From an uncultured Eubacteriales bacterium (lineage in GTDB: Bacteria; Bacillota; Clostridia; Oscillospirales; Oscillospiraceae), in assembly GCA_958402445.1 (NCBI GenBank), contig CATXTO010000005.1, positions 1 to 64,000 on the forward strand: a stretch of 64,000 bases of DNA, given 5' to 3'. Numbering within the stretch: position 1 is the stretch's first letter; every line of letters starts with the position of its first letter. The position numbers and the translations under genes were made by a program. Of this stretch, positions 33,409 to 41,310 are shown piece by piece. The notes under the pieces are model-generated. The model was not told where the DNA came from. It ran no database searches and saw only the letters and a list, made by a program, of their open reading frames with translations.

Positions 33409-35753
33409 GCGCGATACCTCCTCCACCTGCGTCCGGATAGCCAAACGGCAACCCCGCCGATTGCCCCGAAACCGACGAAATAAAGGGATTGGGGAACTAT
33501 GCCAATGCCAGCCAACTGGTTTGGCCAAGAGATTGGGGCCAGCCATGCGGCTCCCGGGAGCGATGCCAGAAAGGCGGGCAGAAGCAGGACTACGATAGAA
33601 ACCGCAATGCTGCCGGTTTGAAAGGCCACGCAATTAGAGATCAGCAGGACCACCATACCGGCGCTGAGTAGCCCAACCAAACGACAGAGATATAGAACGG
33701 CAAGATACAGGGTAATAGGGGCGTGACGTAGGCTGGGAGCCCACTGTTCCAAGCTCAGGCCGCTGGCCTGCCAGCCGGGAAAGCCACCCGAATTCTGCGC
33801 CAGGAGCTGCCACTCCCGTGCGGAGCCAGCCAGACAGATCAAGAAAATGGCGCCTGCAGCTAGCAGGATTTTGGCCCGGTGGAGGTGCCCTCTGCCATCC
33901 GGCAGTGTCTGTAAAAAAGTACGGGTTCTACTGTGGGCCTCGTATCCGAAAATTGGTGTTAAAAGCAGGATAATTGCCAGCAGAGATACAGATTGGTTTT
34001 GTACGCGCCAGGTAAGCGAGGACTCCCCGAACACATTTTCATAGACAAATTCGCCCAGCAACCAGACGCTGTCGTCGCCGTTCTCCCAGAGCGCCTGCGC
34101 GCGGCCGGACAGCTCCTCCAGGGCCTGAACCCGGGCAAGCCGGAAGGAGAGCTCGGAGGACAGGATTTGCTCCGGCAGCCCCTCGCCTTGGAGCTGGGAC
34201 ACCAGCTCCTCATACTGCTGAAACGCATCCGTTACTTCCTGATTGATCTGGTCCATGGTCTCCTGGGTGACTGGGCCCTGATATTTCTGATAATACTGCT
34301 TTAGGAGCGCATCCTTTTGCTCCAGGTATTGTTGGGGGAGCGTTACTTGCGTCCAGGCGAACAACAGAAATGCCGCCAGCACCAGCAGCCCCTTGCTGGT
34401 GATCCACGATTTGCGCCATTCCGCTCCGGCAAGGCCGCAGCCTTTTCGGCTGCTTGGGAGCCGAAGGCCGGCACACCACTGGGAAAATCGCGCCTGCTCC
34501 TTAGGACGGCGCCGCACCTGCCCGAATACGCATGCGGCGGCGCAGCCAGCGAGAAGCACCGCCTGCACCAAGGCTACCAGTACCGGCTCCCAAATCAAAT
34601 GTCCGAAAATCTCATAGTTGATATAGCGGGAAAAGACCGGCTCCATAGAGGCGAAGGTGAACAGATTTACACTTCGCAGCCAGGGCAGAGCGTCATAGGA
34701 TTTAAGGGTTATGAACCAATAATACTCTAGGCAGAGGAATGCCGCCGATAGAATGAGACCCAGGTTGCGCGGCAGGTAAGACAGGACAGCCCACAGCAAG
34801 AGGCCCATGAGGCAGACACCTAACACATGCAGCAGCGCATAGAGCGCCAGAAACCAGCCTACGGACATGGGGACGGGGAAATAGCGAAAGGCCTCTATGG
34901 ACTGGATAAGGCGGGAGCAATCGATGCTGGCGCCATAAAACCACATGGAGACCACCAGCTTCCCGCCAAAAAACACCACAGCACCCACCACCGCGGTGAG
35001 GGCCAAAGCGCCAAAGCGCCAGAGCGCCAGGTGACCGCGACCGCCTGCTGTGGCGTAAATGGCGTTGCGCAGATTCCTGCGCCGTTCGTCCAGGCATAAA
35101 AGGACGGTAGCGAGCACCAGCAGGAGCGAACAGAGGGGGATGGTCCGGTCCTGTAGAACTGAGAGCACAACCTCATCGTTTCCCGGGATAAGCGTCTGAC
35201 CGTGCATGGCTGAGAAATCCTGCACGGTTTTTTCAATGTTGCGGTACGCAAAGGAGTCCGGGTCGCTGAAAATGGAAATGGTTTTCATGGACTCCGCCTG
35301 CCGTTCAATTTGTTCCAGGGAGGCTGCATAGCTGGAAATGTACTGTAGCCTTGCTTTCCAGCGCTCCACAGCAAGCTGTGCGCCGCCTCCAGGCGCGGAC
35401 TCCCCGGCCTGCAGGCGCTCGATATAGTACGCCAGATTTGGGCGGCGTTCCAGCATACTTTGCACCTGCCTTTGATAGGCGGACGGGTCCTCCGACTGTA
35501 GACGGAGCAGATAATCCGCCATCCCCCAGTTTTGGAGCTCCTCCTGGGCTGCCTCCAGCTGGCTGATGCCAGCTTCCGCCGGCAAATCCGCCAGACGGGC
35601 CTGCCAGGCCGCGTGGGCACTCCGGTATTCCTGCATGGAGACCGGATTCTGCTCCCGTTGGAGTTTGAGAAAGAACAGGATGCCGCCGACAATTAAAAGG
35701 AGTAAAACGGCGAGCCAGCCTGCGCTTCCAAAGATTCGTTTCCACTCTTTCAT
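33405..35753 (-). CDS. ABC transporter permease, double-length (two fused units)
   Basis: A 782-residue membrane protein built of two similar halves. Each half has one helix, a long hydrophilic extracytoplasmic loop rich in Gln/Glu/Leu, then a cluster of helices beginning before a cytoplasmic loop. Those loops resemble each other: CLDERRRNLRNAIYATAGGRGHL in half one and YEAHSRTRTFLQTLPDGRGHL in half two, both like the single 421-residue permease at 821-2086. Half two begins near AEWRKSWITSKG (about residue 450). No SD is visible before the ATG at 35753, which lies five bases after the short lipoprotein gene, so translational coupling is likely. Confidence 0.85.
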   Translation of the reverse strand: MKEWKRIFGSAGWLAVLLLLIVGGILFFLKLQREQNPVSMQEYRSAHAAWQARLADLPAEAGISQLEAAQEELQNWGMADYLLRLQSEDPSAYQRQVQSMLERRPNLAYYIERLQAGESAPGGGAQLAVERWKARLQYISSYAASLEQIERQAESMKTISIFSDPDSFAYRNIEKTVQDFSAMHGQTLIPGNDEVVLSVLQDRTIPLCSLLLVLATVLLCLDERRRNLRNAIYATAGGRGHLALWRFGALALTAVVGAVVFFGGKLVVSMWFYGASIDCSRLIQSIEAFRYFPVPMSVGWFLALYALLHVLGVCLMGLLLWAVLSYLPRNLGLILSAAFLCLEYYWFITLKSYDALPWLRSVNLFTFASMEPVFSRYINYEIFGHLIWEPVLVALVQAVLLAGCAAACVFGQVRRRPKEQARFSQWCAGLRLPSSRKGCGLAGAEWRKSWITSKGLLVLAAFLLFAWTQVTLPQQYLEQKDALLKQYYQKYQGPVTQETMDQINQEVTDAFQQYEELVSQLQGEGLPEQILSSELSFRLARVQALEELSGRAQALWENGDDSVWLLGEFVYENVFGESSLTWRVQNQSVSLLAIILLLTPIFGYEAHSRTRTFLQTLPDGRGHLHRAKILLAAGAIFLICLAGSAREWQLLAQNSGGFPGWQASGLSLEQWAPSLRHAPITLYLAVLYLCRLVGLLSAGMVVLLISNCVAFQTGSIAVSIVVLLLPAFLASLPGAAWLAPISWPNQLAGIGIVPQSLYFVGFGAIGGVAVWLSGRRWRRYRA

Positions 35754-35758
35754 AGCAG

Positions 35759-35896
35759 TTATGGATATGTCTTTTCAGACAGATTGGCGGGTGGGTTGAT
35801 GGGAATCCATTGAGCCTTGCCGGTTGAAATATTGTTGACGCAGCCGGCAAGAAGGAATATCGATAATGCGGTGCAACATACCAGCAATCTCTTCAT
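35759..35896 (-). CDS. 45-residue remnant lipoprotein
   Basis: The 45 residues are a complete type II signal peptide (MKRLLVCC...LLAGC, lipid Cys19) nearly identical to that of the next gene, joined after VNN directly to a C-terminal tail (TGKAQWIPI) matching the ends of both full-length neighbours (TGELQWIPI and SGELQWIPI). About 360 central residues are missing. Upstream sequence with AAAGGGCG and the AGGAGG-containing inverted repeat is retained, so it may still be expressed. It is either a dead copy or a leader that couples translation into the permease five bases on. Confidence 0.8.
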   Translation of the reverse strand: MKRLLVCCTALSIFLLAGCVNNISTGKAQWIPINPPANLSEKTYP

Positions 35897-36000
35897 AAAA
35901 ACACGCCCTTTCCACGAATTCTTCTGTGTTCCAGGAGGAATTTCCTCCTGGAGCATAGCTTCTCCCTAATTCTGTAAGATTTTCCCACCCGAGCTGTGTC
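35893..36000 (-). repeat. Copy of a duplicated start-plus-leader segment
   Basis: The region covering the first codons and the upstream leader of the remnant lipoprotein is closely similar to 37234-37340 before the full-length copy, including the start-codon context, AAAGGG, the inverted repeat and a CCCACCC segment. It shows that the lipoprotein genes arose by tandem duplication. Confidence 0.75.
35931..35951 (-). promoter_or_regulatory. Leader inverted repeat 1 (contains AGGAGG)
   Basis: CCAGGAGGAA and TTCCTCCTGG flank a single T in a 21-nt near-perfect dyad, 35 nt before the remnant lipoprotein start. No T-run follows. Related repeats occur at 37272-37292 and 38598-38627. Confidence 0.65.
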
Positions 36001-36022
36001 CCTCCATTGAAATCGCAGCGGT

Positions 36023-37237
36023 TCAATTTGGTACTGTCGGCCGAGATTGTTCCATACCGGCCTCAATGGGAATCCACTGGAGCTCTCCGGTTGGAATTTT
36101 GTCTTTTTCAATGTAATAGCAGGGGATATGATTGAGCGTGGAAAAATTGTAGAAGAAGACCCGGTCCGCTGTCGTAAAAGCATAGCTTAGGTGAAAATCA
36201 ATGCCGTCGGTAGAGAGAAAGGCGATTTCTTTGGTATCCCGGTTATAGATATGCAGGCCATGCTGCTCCGGAGGTACTGTACCGGTTTTGTCGGACCCGG
36301 GAGTGTCATTATTCAAATAAATGTATTGTTCGTCATAGACACCCGCGCCCTGCTCTACCACGGGGTCGGCATCCCGCAGTTTTGTGGTCTCTCCGGTTTT
36401 TGGGTCCAGACGGTAGAAGCCTTCGCCCAGAGTAAACCAATCTATTTCTGTGTCTGAGGCATATAGGTCCCCCAAAAAGTTCAAACGCCAGTTGTCCATA
36501 ATCAAGAGGTACTCTTGCGTCTCGATGTTGTAGCCCCAGAGCTCGTGGCCTCGCTCCGTTTCTTCAATTTTAAGTGCAAGGACCCAGGGGTATGCCTTTT
36601 TAAAAATTTCGTAGCGGATATCCTCTTCACCGTTCACGCCCTTGAAAATCGGAATAGGAGGCTCGTTGGAATCCAGGGAGACCAGGTAAATGGTGCGGTT
36701 GTTACCCTCCTCAATGTCCGGCGCGTCATAAGTGACCACCAGGTAGGGCCCACATTTTCCGGCGGCGATGCCATAGGAATCGGAAGCATTGAGAAAATCC
36801 AGCTTCCGCACCAGGTGCCGGTTCTGCCCGGTGAGCGACATCTGGTAAATCCCGCGCTTTCCCATTTCTTCCGTGTAGAGATAATACAGGCTCCCATTGT
36901 GATAGTAGATACCGGGTGTATCAATCAACGCGTCGCAATCTTTGTTGTGGTGGTCGCATTCCGGCCGCCCGCACAGGGGCGTTAAATTGCAATTTGTGTC
37001 CATAAAATACAAATATTTATGGTAATATATATTTGCAATACCGGGATTGTCGGCGAGGATATAGTAACCGCTGTCGGTGGCGGTCCAGCTTCCGGACCAA
37101 TTCATAAATTGGTTATAATCAATTGTGGCATCTGGCGGCGGGGAGAATGGCTCCGTGCTGGAATTTTGCAGATTGTTGACGCAGCCGGCAAGCAGGAAAA
37201 TCGAAAAAGCAGTAAAATATGCCAGCAATCTCTTCAT
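36023..37237 (-). CDS. Lipoprotein with Cys/His cluster (paralogue A)
   Basis: A 404-residue lipoprotein. Start ATG 37237 with AAAGGGGCG upstream; lipobox LLAGC with Cys19. The mature part opens with DYNQF and YYILAD, then a conserved cluster C-x4-C-x-H-x4-C (Cys89, Cys94, His96, Cys101) in LCGRPECDHHNKDC. After that come many aromatic-rich strands (YYHNGSLYYLY, GVYDEQYIYLN) spaced as in a beta-propeller. It is clearly paralogous to the next upstream gene (37385-38569), identical or near-identical through the cluster and the C-terminal HIPCYYIEKDKIPTGELQW. Function unknown; an extracytoplasmic ligand-binding or sensing role with the downstream ABC transporter is inference. Confidence 0.83.
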   Translation of the reverse strand: MKRLLAYFTAFSIFLLAGCVNNLQNSSTEPFSPPPDATIDYNQFMNWSGSWTATDSGYYILADNPGIANIYYHKYLYFMDTNCNLTPLCGRPECDHHNKDCDALIDTPGIYYHNGSLYYLYTEEMGKRGIYQMSLTGQNRHLVRKLDFLNASDSYGIAAGKCGPYLVVTYDAPDIEEGNNRTIYLVSLDSNEPPIPIFKGVNGEEDIRYEIFKKAYPWVLALKIEETERGHELWGYNIETQEYLLIMDNWRLNFLGDLYASDTEIDWFTLGEGFYRLDPKTGETTKLRDADPVVEQGAGVYDEQYIYLNNDTPGSDKTGTVPPEQHGLHIYNRDTKEIAFLSTDGIDFHLSYAFTTADRVFFYNFSTLNHIPCYYIEKDKIPTGELQWIPIEAGMEQSRPTVPN

Positions 37238-37340
37238 AAAAACACGCCCCTTCCACGAATGCTCCTGTGCTCCAGGAGGAAATTCCTCCTGGAACACAGC
37301 ATCTCCTTAATCCTGCAAGTCTTTCCCACCCATGCTGTAA
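37234..37340 (-). repeat. Second copy of the duplicated start-plus-leader segment
   Basis: It aligns with 35893-36000 with scattered substitutions, covering the start codon, SD, inverted repeat and part of the spacer before paralogue A. Confidence 0.75.
37272..37292 (-). promoter_or_regulatory. Leader inverted repeat 2 (contains AGGAGG)
   Basis: CCAGGAGGAA and TTCCTCCTGG around a central A, 35 nt upstream of paralogue A. Same sequence and spacing as inverted repeat 1. Confidence 0.65.
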
Positions 37341-37384
37341 ACGGTTTCTCCGTAAAGCGCAGTGTTTCAACTTTGCCTTGTACG

Positions 37385-38569
37385 TTAAGCTTCCCCAAGA
37401 CCGGCCTCAATGGGAATCCACTGGAGCTCTCCGGATGGAATTTTGTCTTTTTCAATGTAATAACAGGGAATTTTATTTAAGCTTGGGAAATCATAGAAGA
37501 ACACACGGTCTGCCGTGGAAAAGGCATAGCTGGGCTGGTGTTCCAGGCCTTCAGCGGAAATGAAAGCAACCCGGTTGCCGTCCCGGTCATAGATATGCAG
37601 GCCCCGCTGGTCCGCTGGGACGACGCCCATATCGTCTATGCCCTTGGTGGCGTTGTAGAGGTAGATATATTGATCGTCATATGCTCCGCCACCCAACTCC
37701 ACCGCTGGATCGGCTTCCCGCAGCTTTTTGGTCTCGCCGGTGGACAGGTCATGGCGGTAAAAGCCATCACCCATTAGAAACCAGTCCAATTCCTTTTCGG
37801 AAGCGTAGACATCCATTAGGTTCATACTCCAAAAATTAAAAATTAAACTACGTTCTTGAGTCTCTACATTGTATCCCAAGACCTCATATCCATGTTCTGT
37901 TTTTGCCCCAAGAACGAATAACCATGGGTATTTTGCGGTCCATGGGGTGTAAGAAGTGGCGTCTTCTTCGCCCAGCTCTCCAAAAATACAAGTGGGCGGC
38001 TCGTCGTTATCCAGGGAGACAAGATAAACCACCTGATTGTTACCGATGCTGATATCTGGAGCTTCATAGTTTACCACCAGATAAGGACCGCATTTTTTCG
38101 TGGAGAGACCATAGGATTCATAAGCGTTGAGAAACTCCAGACTCTGTACCAGTCGCCGGTCTTGACCGGTCAGAGACATCTGGTAAACACCTCGTTTTCC
38201 AAACTCTTTGGTAGAGATGTAATACAAATGGTCCTTATGGTAATAGATTCCTAGCGTATCGATTAAGGCGTCGCAGTCGGCATTTTGGTGGTCGCACTCG
38301 GGTCGGCCACACAGGGGCGCACAGTTTAAATTGTGATCCATGAAATATAAAAAGGATACGGCGTCAGAATCCGCGATACGCTTGTTATCGGTCAGAATAT
38401 AATATCCGTCCTGCGCCTGGGCCCAGCTCCCGTGTGTGCACGTATATTGGTTATAATCCAGATTAGAGATCATCGGCGTGGTGGTGGGGTCCGTCTTGTG
38501 CGTGCCGGTGTTGCAGCCAGCGAGGAGCAGGAAAAGCAGTGCCAGGAAGAGAGCAGATATTTTTTTCAT
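37385..38569 (-). CDS. Lipoprotein with Cys/His cluster (paralogue B)
   Basis: A 394-residue lipoprotein starting at ATG 38569 (AAAGGG upstream; GTG 38578 is a less likely alternative). Lipobox LLAGC, Cys19. The same architecture as paralogue A: DYNQY, YYILTDN, the cluster Cys87, Cys92, His94, Cys99 in LCGRPECDHQNADC, then aromatic strands and the C-terminal KIPCYYIEKDKIPSGELQW. An extra Cys44 and His46 precede the cluster. Two complete paralogues plus a remnant in tandem suggest ongoing copy-number change. No enzyme motif is visible. Confidence 0.83.
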   Translation of the reverse strand: MKKISALFLALLFLLLAGCNTGTHKTDPTTTPMISNLDYNQYTCTHGSWAQAQDGYYILTDNKRIADSDAVSFLYFMDHNLNCAPLCGRPECDHQNADCDALIDTLGIYYHKDHLYYISTKEFGKRGVYQMSLTGQDRRLVQSLEFLNAYESYGLSTKKCGPYLVVNYEAPDISIGNNQVVYLVSLDNDEPPTCIFGELGEEDATSYTPWTAKYPWLFVLGAKTEHGYEVLGYNVETQERSLIFNFWSMNLMDVYASEKELDWFLMGDGFYRHDLSTGETKKLREADPAVELGGGAYDDQYIYLYNATKGIDDMGVVPADQRGLHIYDRDGNRVAFISAEGLEHQPSYAFSTADRVFFYDFPSLNKIPCYYIEKDKIPSGELQWIPIEAGLGEA

Positions 38570-38597
38570 GGTGGTCACCCTTTCAGCGTGTTCCTAT

Positions 38598-38627
38598 GCT
38601 CCAGGAGGAGTAGTATCCTCCTGGAGC
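38598..38627 (-). promoter_or_regulatory. Leader inverted repeat 3 (contains AGGAGG)
   Basis: GCTCCAGGAGGA (38598-38609) and TCCTCCTGGAGC (38616-38627) with a 6-nt loop form a perfect 12-bp stem, about 30 nt upstream of paralogue B and after the stop of the secreted-protein gene. No T-run follows. Confidence 0.7.
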
Positions 38628-38670
38628 TGGTAAATATAACGATTACTTTATAATCATTTAATTGTAAATT

Positions 38671-39138
38671 TTACTGTAAATCAGAAGTAGAAAGGCTATA
38701 AATGTTACTACCCCGGACCAAATATTTAGCAACAACTGAAATTGCAAAATAATTGCCGGAATCCCATAGATGCTCATGGCCGTATGTATCAGGTGAGGAA
38801 GTCGTTTTATCGTAGATGTCAGCAATCCATCCGGTTATCGCACTCCCACTCAGAATATAAAGATTAACACCTAACGTTGTTTTGTACTGATAACCGATAC
38901 GACCGGACACGCGGTCAGCACGAGCATAGAGGTGTACGTCAAAATACCCGTTTAAGTGAATACCTTCTTCGTCCAGGTAAATTTCCTTCATTCTTGCGGA
39001 AGCTGGAGAGGCTCCTTCTAATACATTCTCGTTTTCGATTTTAGTAGTCATCATCTCTTCCAAGTCCGCAGCCAAAGCCGGGCTGCTTAGCGCTAAGAGC
39101 ATGCAGACACACAAAAATAGACAAAGAATTTTTTTCAT
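38671..39138 (-). CDS. Small secreted protein, unknown function
   Basis: A 155-residue protein with a type I signal peptide (MKKILCLFLCVCMLLALSSPALA, cleavage after about Ala23). The mature part of about 130 residues has alternating beta-type stretches (IHLNGYFDVHLYARADR, GRIGYQYKT) and no cysteines. I do not recognise the family. It is the first gene behind the promoter at 39381-39409 and therefore probably heads the lipoprotein/ABC block. Confidence 0.75.
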   Translation of the reverse strand: MKKILCLFLCVCMLLALSSPALAADLEEMMTTKIENENVLEGASPASARMKEIYLDEEGIHLNGYFDVHLYARADRVSGRIGYQYKTTLGVNLYILSGSAITGWIADIYDKTTSSPDTYGHEHLWDSGNYFAISVVAKYLVRGSNIYSLSTSDLQ

Positions 39139-39380
39139 CTGATGTAGTTCCTCCTATCAATCTGGCGTAAAAATCAATTCTACTCTGTCTTCTCTGCCGT
39201 GGGATAGGAAGTAATCAGCCCACTGGAATCTCCTCTTTGCCAGTTGGTTGAAAAAAACACGCCGGCGGCTCAATTAGGCTTCTGATTTTGTAGCTGCTGG
39301 CGTGACGGACTATAAAATTACGGACAGGGGCACCCACCCTGCGCGATAAAAAAGCCGATCCTTTATCTGGACTTTTTGCC

Positions 39381-39409
39381 ATTATACTAAAAACTATTTG
39401 CAATGTAAA
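39381..39409 (-). promoter_or_regulatory. Sigma-A promoter of the secreted-protein/lipoprotein block
   Basis: On the minus strand, TTTACA (39409-39404), a 17-bp spacer and TATAAT (39386-39381). The predicted leader to the ATG at 39138 is about 235 nt, long enough for a regulatory RNA. I recognise no known riboswitch in it and see no gene in 39139-39519. Confidence 0.7.
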
Positions 39410-39519
39410 GCAGAAAAACGCTGCTGTAAATTGTTAAAAATGACGAAGTTCGTCCATTTGTACGGAAAACAGTCAAAAGACATATAAGATATTGGGGAAA
39501 AGACGAGATATGGCAGGAA

Positions 39520-39563
39520 AGCAGCAGGTCCCCGACGCAAATTTGCGTCGGGGACCTGCTGCT
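39520..39563 (-). terminator. 44-nt perfect palindrome abutting tRNA-Arg
   Basis: Bases 39520-39541 (AGCAGCAGGTCCCCGACGCA followed by AA) are the exact reverse complement of 39542-39563, 22 bp per arm with no spacer. The last base is part of the encoded CCA of tRNA-Arg. Position suggests a terminator for the tRNA, but only TTTCC follows on that strand and the perfect, spacer-free symmetry is unusual. Confidence 0.6.
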
Positions 39564-39639
39564 GGCACCCCAGAGAGGACTCTAACCTCCGACCTGCCGC
39601 TTAGGAGGCGGCCGCTCTATACAACTGAGCTACTGGGGC
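39563..39639 (-). tRNA. tRNA-Arg (anticodon CCT)
   Basis: A 77-nt cloverleaf with encoded CCA (39563-39565). The anticodon stem GCCGC/GCGGC encloses the loop CTCCTAA (anticodon CCT), D-arm TAGCTCAGTTGTATAGAGC, T-arm GGAGGTTAGAGTCCTC. Acceptor stem ends in a G-T pair. Confidence 0.93.
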
Positions 39640-39671
39640 ATATGAGGTTGTCAGAATACGAATCACGGCTT

Positions 39672-39700
39672 ATTGTAGCGGAGTTTTCTCAGCCTGTCAA
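39672..39700 (-). promoter_or_regulatory. Sigma-A promoter of tRNA-Arg
   Basis: On the minus strand, TTGACA (39700-39695), a 17-bp spacer and TACAAT (39677-39672), 32 bp from the tRNA. Confidence 0.8.
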
Positions 39701-39723
39701 GGTTAAATGAGGAAAACTCAGCG

Positions 39724-40581
39724 TCAAGGCGTATCTGCGGCCTGCGGAGCGTCGGAAAGAGAGGCCTCGTAGATCACGTTTTTGGGAAGACCGGTTTCCT
39801 GTGCCGTCTGGCGGGCAGCGTCCTTACGGGAGGCCCCAGCGGCCATAAGAGTCCGGATCCGTAAAACCGCCGTTTCCAAAGGAACTTGCCTGCGTTCCTC
39901 CGGTGCCGCGCCGGCGATGACCAGCACAAATTCACCCTTTGGGGGAGCCTGCTCATAACGGGAAACAGCGGCGGAGAGCGTGGTACGCACCACCTCCTCG
40001 TGGAGCTTGGTGAGTTCCCGGCATAGGGAAATGGGGCGGTCCCCACCGAATACCTGCGCCATATCCCGCAACGTGGCCAGCAGCTTGTGGGGCGCTTCGT
40101 AAAAAATCATTGTGCGAGTCTCTTGGGCCAGAGCGGTCAGATGCTCCGCCCGATTTTTTTTGGCTGTGGACAGAAAGCCCTCAAAGGTGAACCGGCCTGT
40201 GGGTAGACCCGAGATGCTCAGTGCTGAAACCAGAGCGCAGGGGCCGGGGATAGCTGAGACGGCGATGCCCGCGCCGGCACACTGGCGGACCAGGTCTTCA
40301 CCGGGGTCGGAGATGGCGGGGGAACCCGCATCAGAGACCAGGGCGCAGGTTTCCCCCCCCAGAATCCGTTCCACGATTTCCGCTCCGCGAACAAGCTTGT
40401 TATGTTCATAATAACTCAAAAGGGGCTTGCGGATTTGCATGTGATTCAGAAGCTTCAACGTGACGCGGGTATCCTCCGCAGCAATGAAGTCCACTTGTCC
40501 TAGGACTTCCCGGCAGCGGGCGGAGATGTCGCCCAAGTTCCCGATGGGGGTGGGCACCAAGTAGAGCAGACCTGCCATCAT
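39724..40581 (-). CDS. rsmI: 16S rRNA (cytidine1402-2'-O)-methyltransferase
   Basis: A 285-residue SAM-dependent methylase of the tetrapyrrole-methylase fold acting on 16S C1402. Motifs: LYLVPTPIGNLGDI, AAEDTRVTLKLL, LVSDAGSPAISDPG, SAIPGPCALVSALSISGLP, FYEAPHKL and CRELTKLHEEVVR. The first two codons are both ATG; 40581 is used. It follows the TrmN6-like methylase by 21 bp, a common Firmicutes pairing. Confidence 0.95.
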   Translation of the reverse strand: MMAGLLYLVPTPIGNLGDISARCREVLGQVDFIAAEDTRVTLKLLNHMQIRKPLLSYYEHNKLVRGAEIVERILGGETCALVSDAGSPAISDPGEDLVRQCAGAGIAVSAIPGPCALVSALSISGLPTGRFTFEGFLSTAKKNRAEHLTALAQETRTMIFYEAPHKLLATLRDMAQVFGGDRPISLCRELTKLHEEVVRTTLSAAVSRYEQAPPKGEFVLVIAGAAPEERRQVPLETAVLRIRTLMAAGASRKDAARQTAQETGLPKNVIYEASLSDAPQAADTP

Positions 40582-40602
40582 GGACCTCCAATTTTGTATA
40601 AA

Positions 40603-41295
40603 TTATTTCCCATTACAGGGCGGGACGTTTTCCAGGGATAAAACCAGATCAGATTCTAGGTGGAGTCCGGGACCGGCCCCCAGGCGGTATTGCAGCAAAA
40701 TCAGGGATACGGGTCCGGCGGCCCGATGCCGCACCAGACGAAGCCGTTTGGGCTCCAGGCGGAGTGCGCGGCCCCAGAACATCAAATCAGTAAGACGCTC
40801 CGGCTGATGAACCAAATACAAATCTCCGCCGTAACGCAGGAGCCAGGCCGCTGCCTGGAAGATCGCCTCTAAGGGGCAGCAGTCCTCCCGGCGGGCCTGA
40901 AGGGCTCCGCGGTTGGCCGGGGGAGAGCCGGTGGTGGGGAAGTAGGGCGGATTACTGACAACGCAGTCAAAGCGTCCAGCGGGCAGCAAATTGCGTACCT
41001 GCCGCAGGTCGCCCAGAAGGCTCTGCATGCGTGGCGCCAGTTGATTGCGGCGAATGTTAGCCAAGGCGGCGGCATGGGCTTCCGGCTGGAGCTCTAAGCC
41101 CGTGACGGTGCAGGTGGGATAGCGGTCACATAGCAAAAGGCCCAAGGTTCCGCAGCCCGAACCCAAGTCTGCCACCCGCTGGGCTCCCCGCAGCCGAACA
41201 AATTCCGCCAAGCGCAGAGTGTCCGTACTCAGGGGAAAGCAACCTGACCCGAGCTCTAAAACCAGACCGCCAGGAAGTGTTTCAAGCTGGCCCAT
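40603..41295 (-). CDS. TrmN6-like SAM-dependent N6-adenine methyltransferase
   Basis: A 230-residue methylase with SAM motif I VADLGSGCGTLGLLL and the NPPY amino-methylase motif (VVSNPPYF), as in the tRNA1(Val) A37 methylase family (YabB/TrmN6). ATG 41295 is chosen for AAAAGGA upstream; the opening to 41355 runs through the ferredoxin terminator. Substrate assignment rests on family and on the neighbouring rsmI. Confidence 0.88.
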   Translation of the reverse strand: MGQLETLPGGLVLELGSGCFPLSTDTLRLAEFVRLRGAQRVADLGSGCGTLGLLLCDRYPTCTVTGLELQPEAHAAALANIRRNQLAPRMQSLLGDLRQVRNLLPAGRFDCVVSNPPYFPTTGSPPANRGALQARREDCCPLEAIFQAAAWLLRYGGDLYLVHQPERLTDLMFWGRALRLEPKRLRLVRHRAAGPVSLILLQYRLGAGPGLHLESDLVLSLENVPPCNGK

Positions 41296-41310
41296 TTCTG
41301 TGTTCCTTTT

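Noticed and set aside
35931..35951. Leader inverted repeats as rho-independent terminators
   Set aside because: No T-run follows any of the three on the transcribed strand, so simple termination is not supported.
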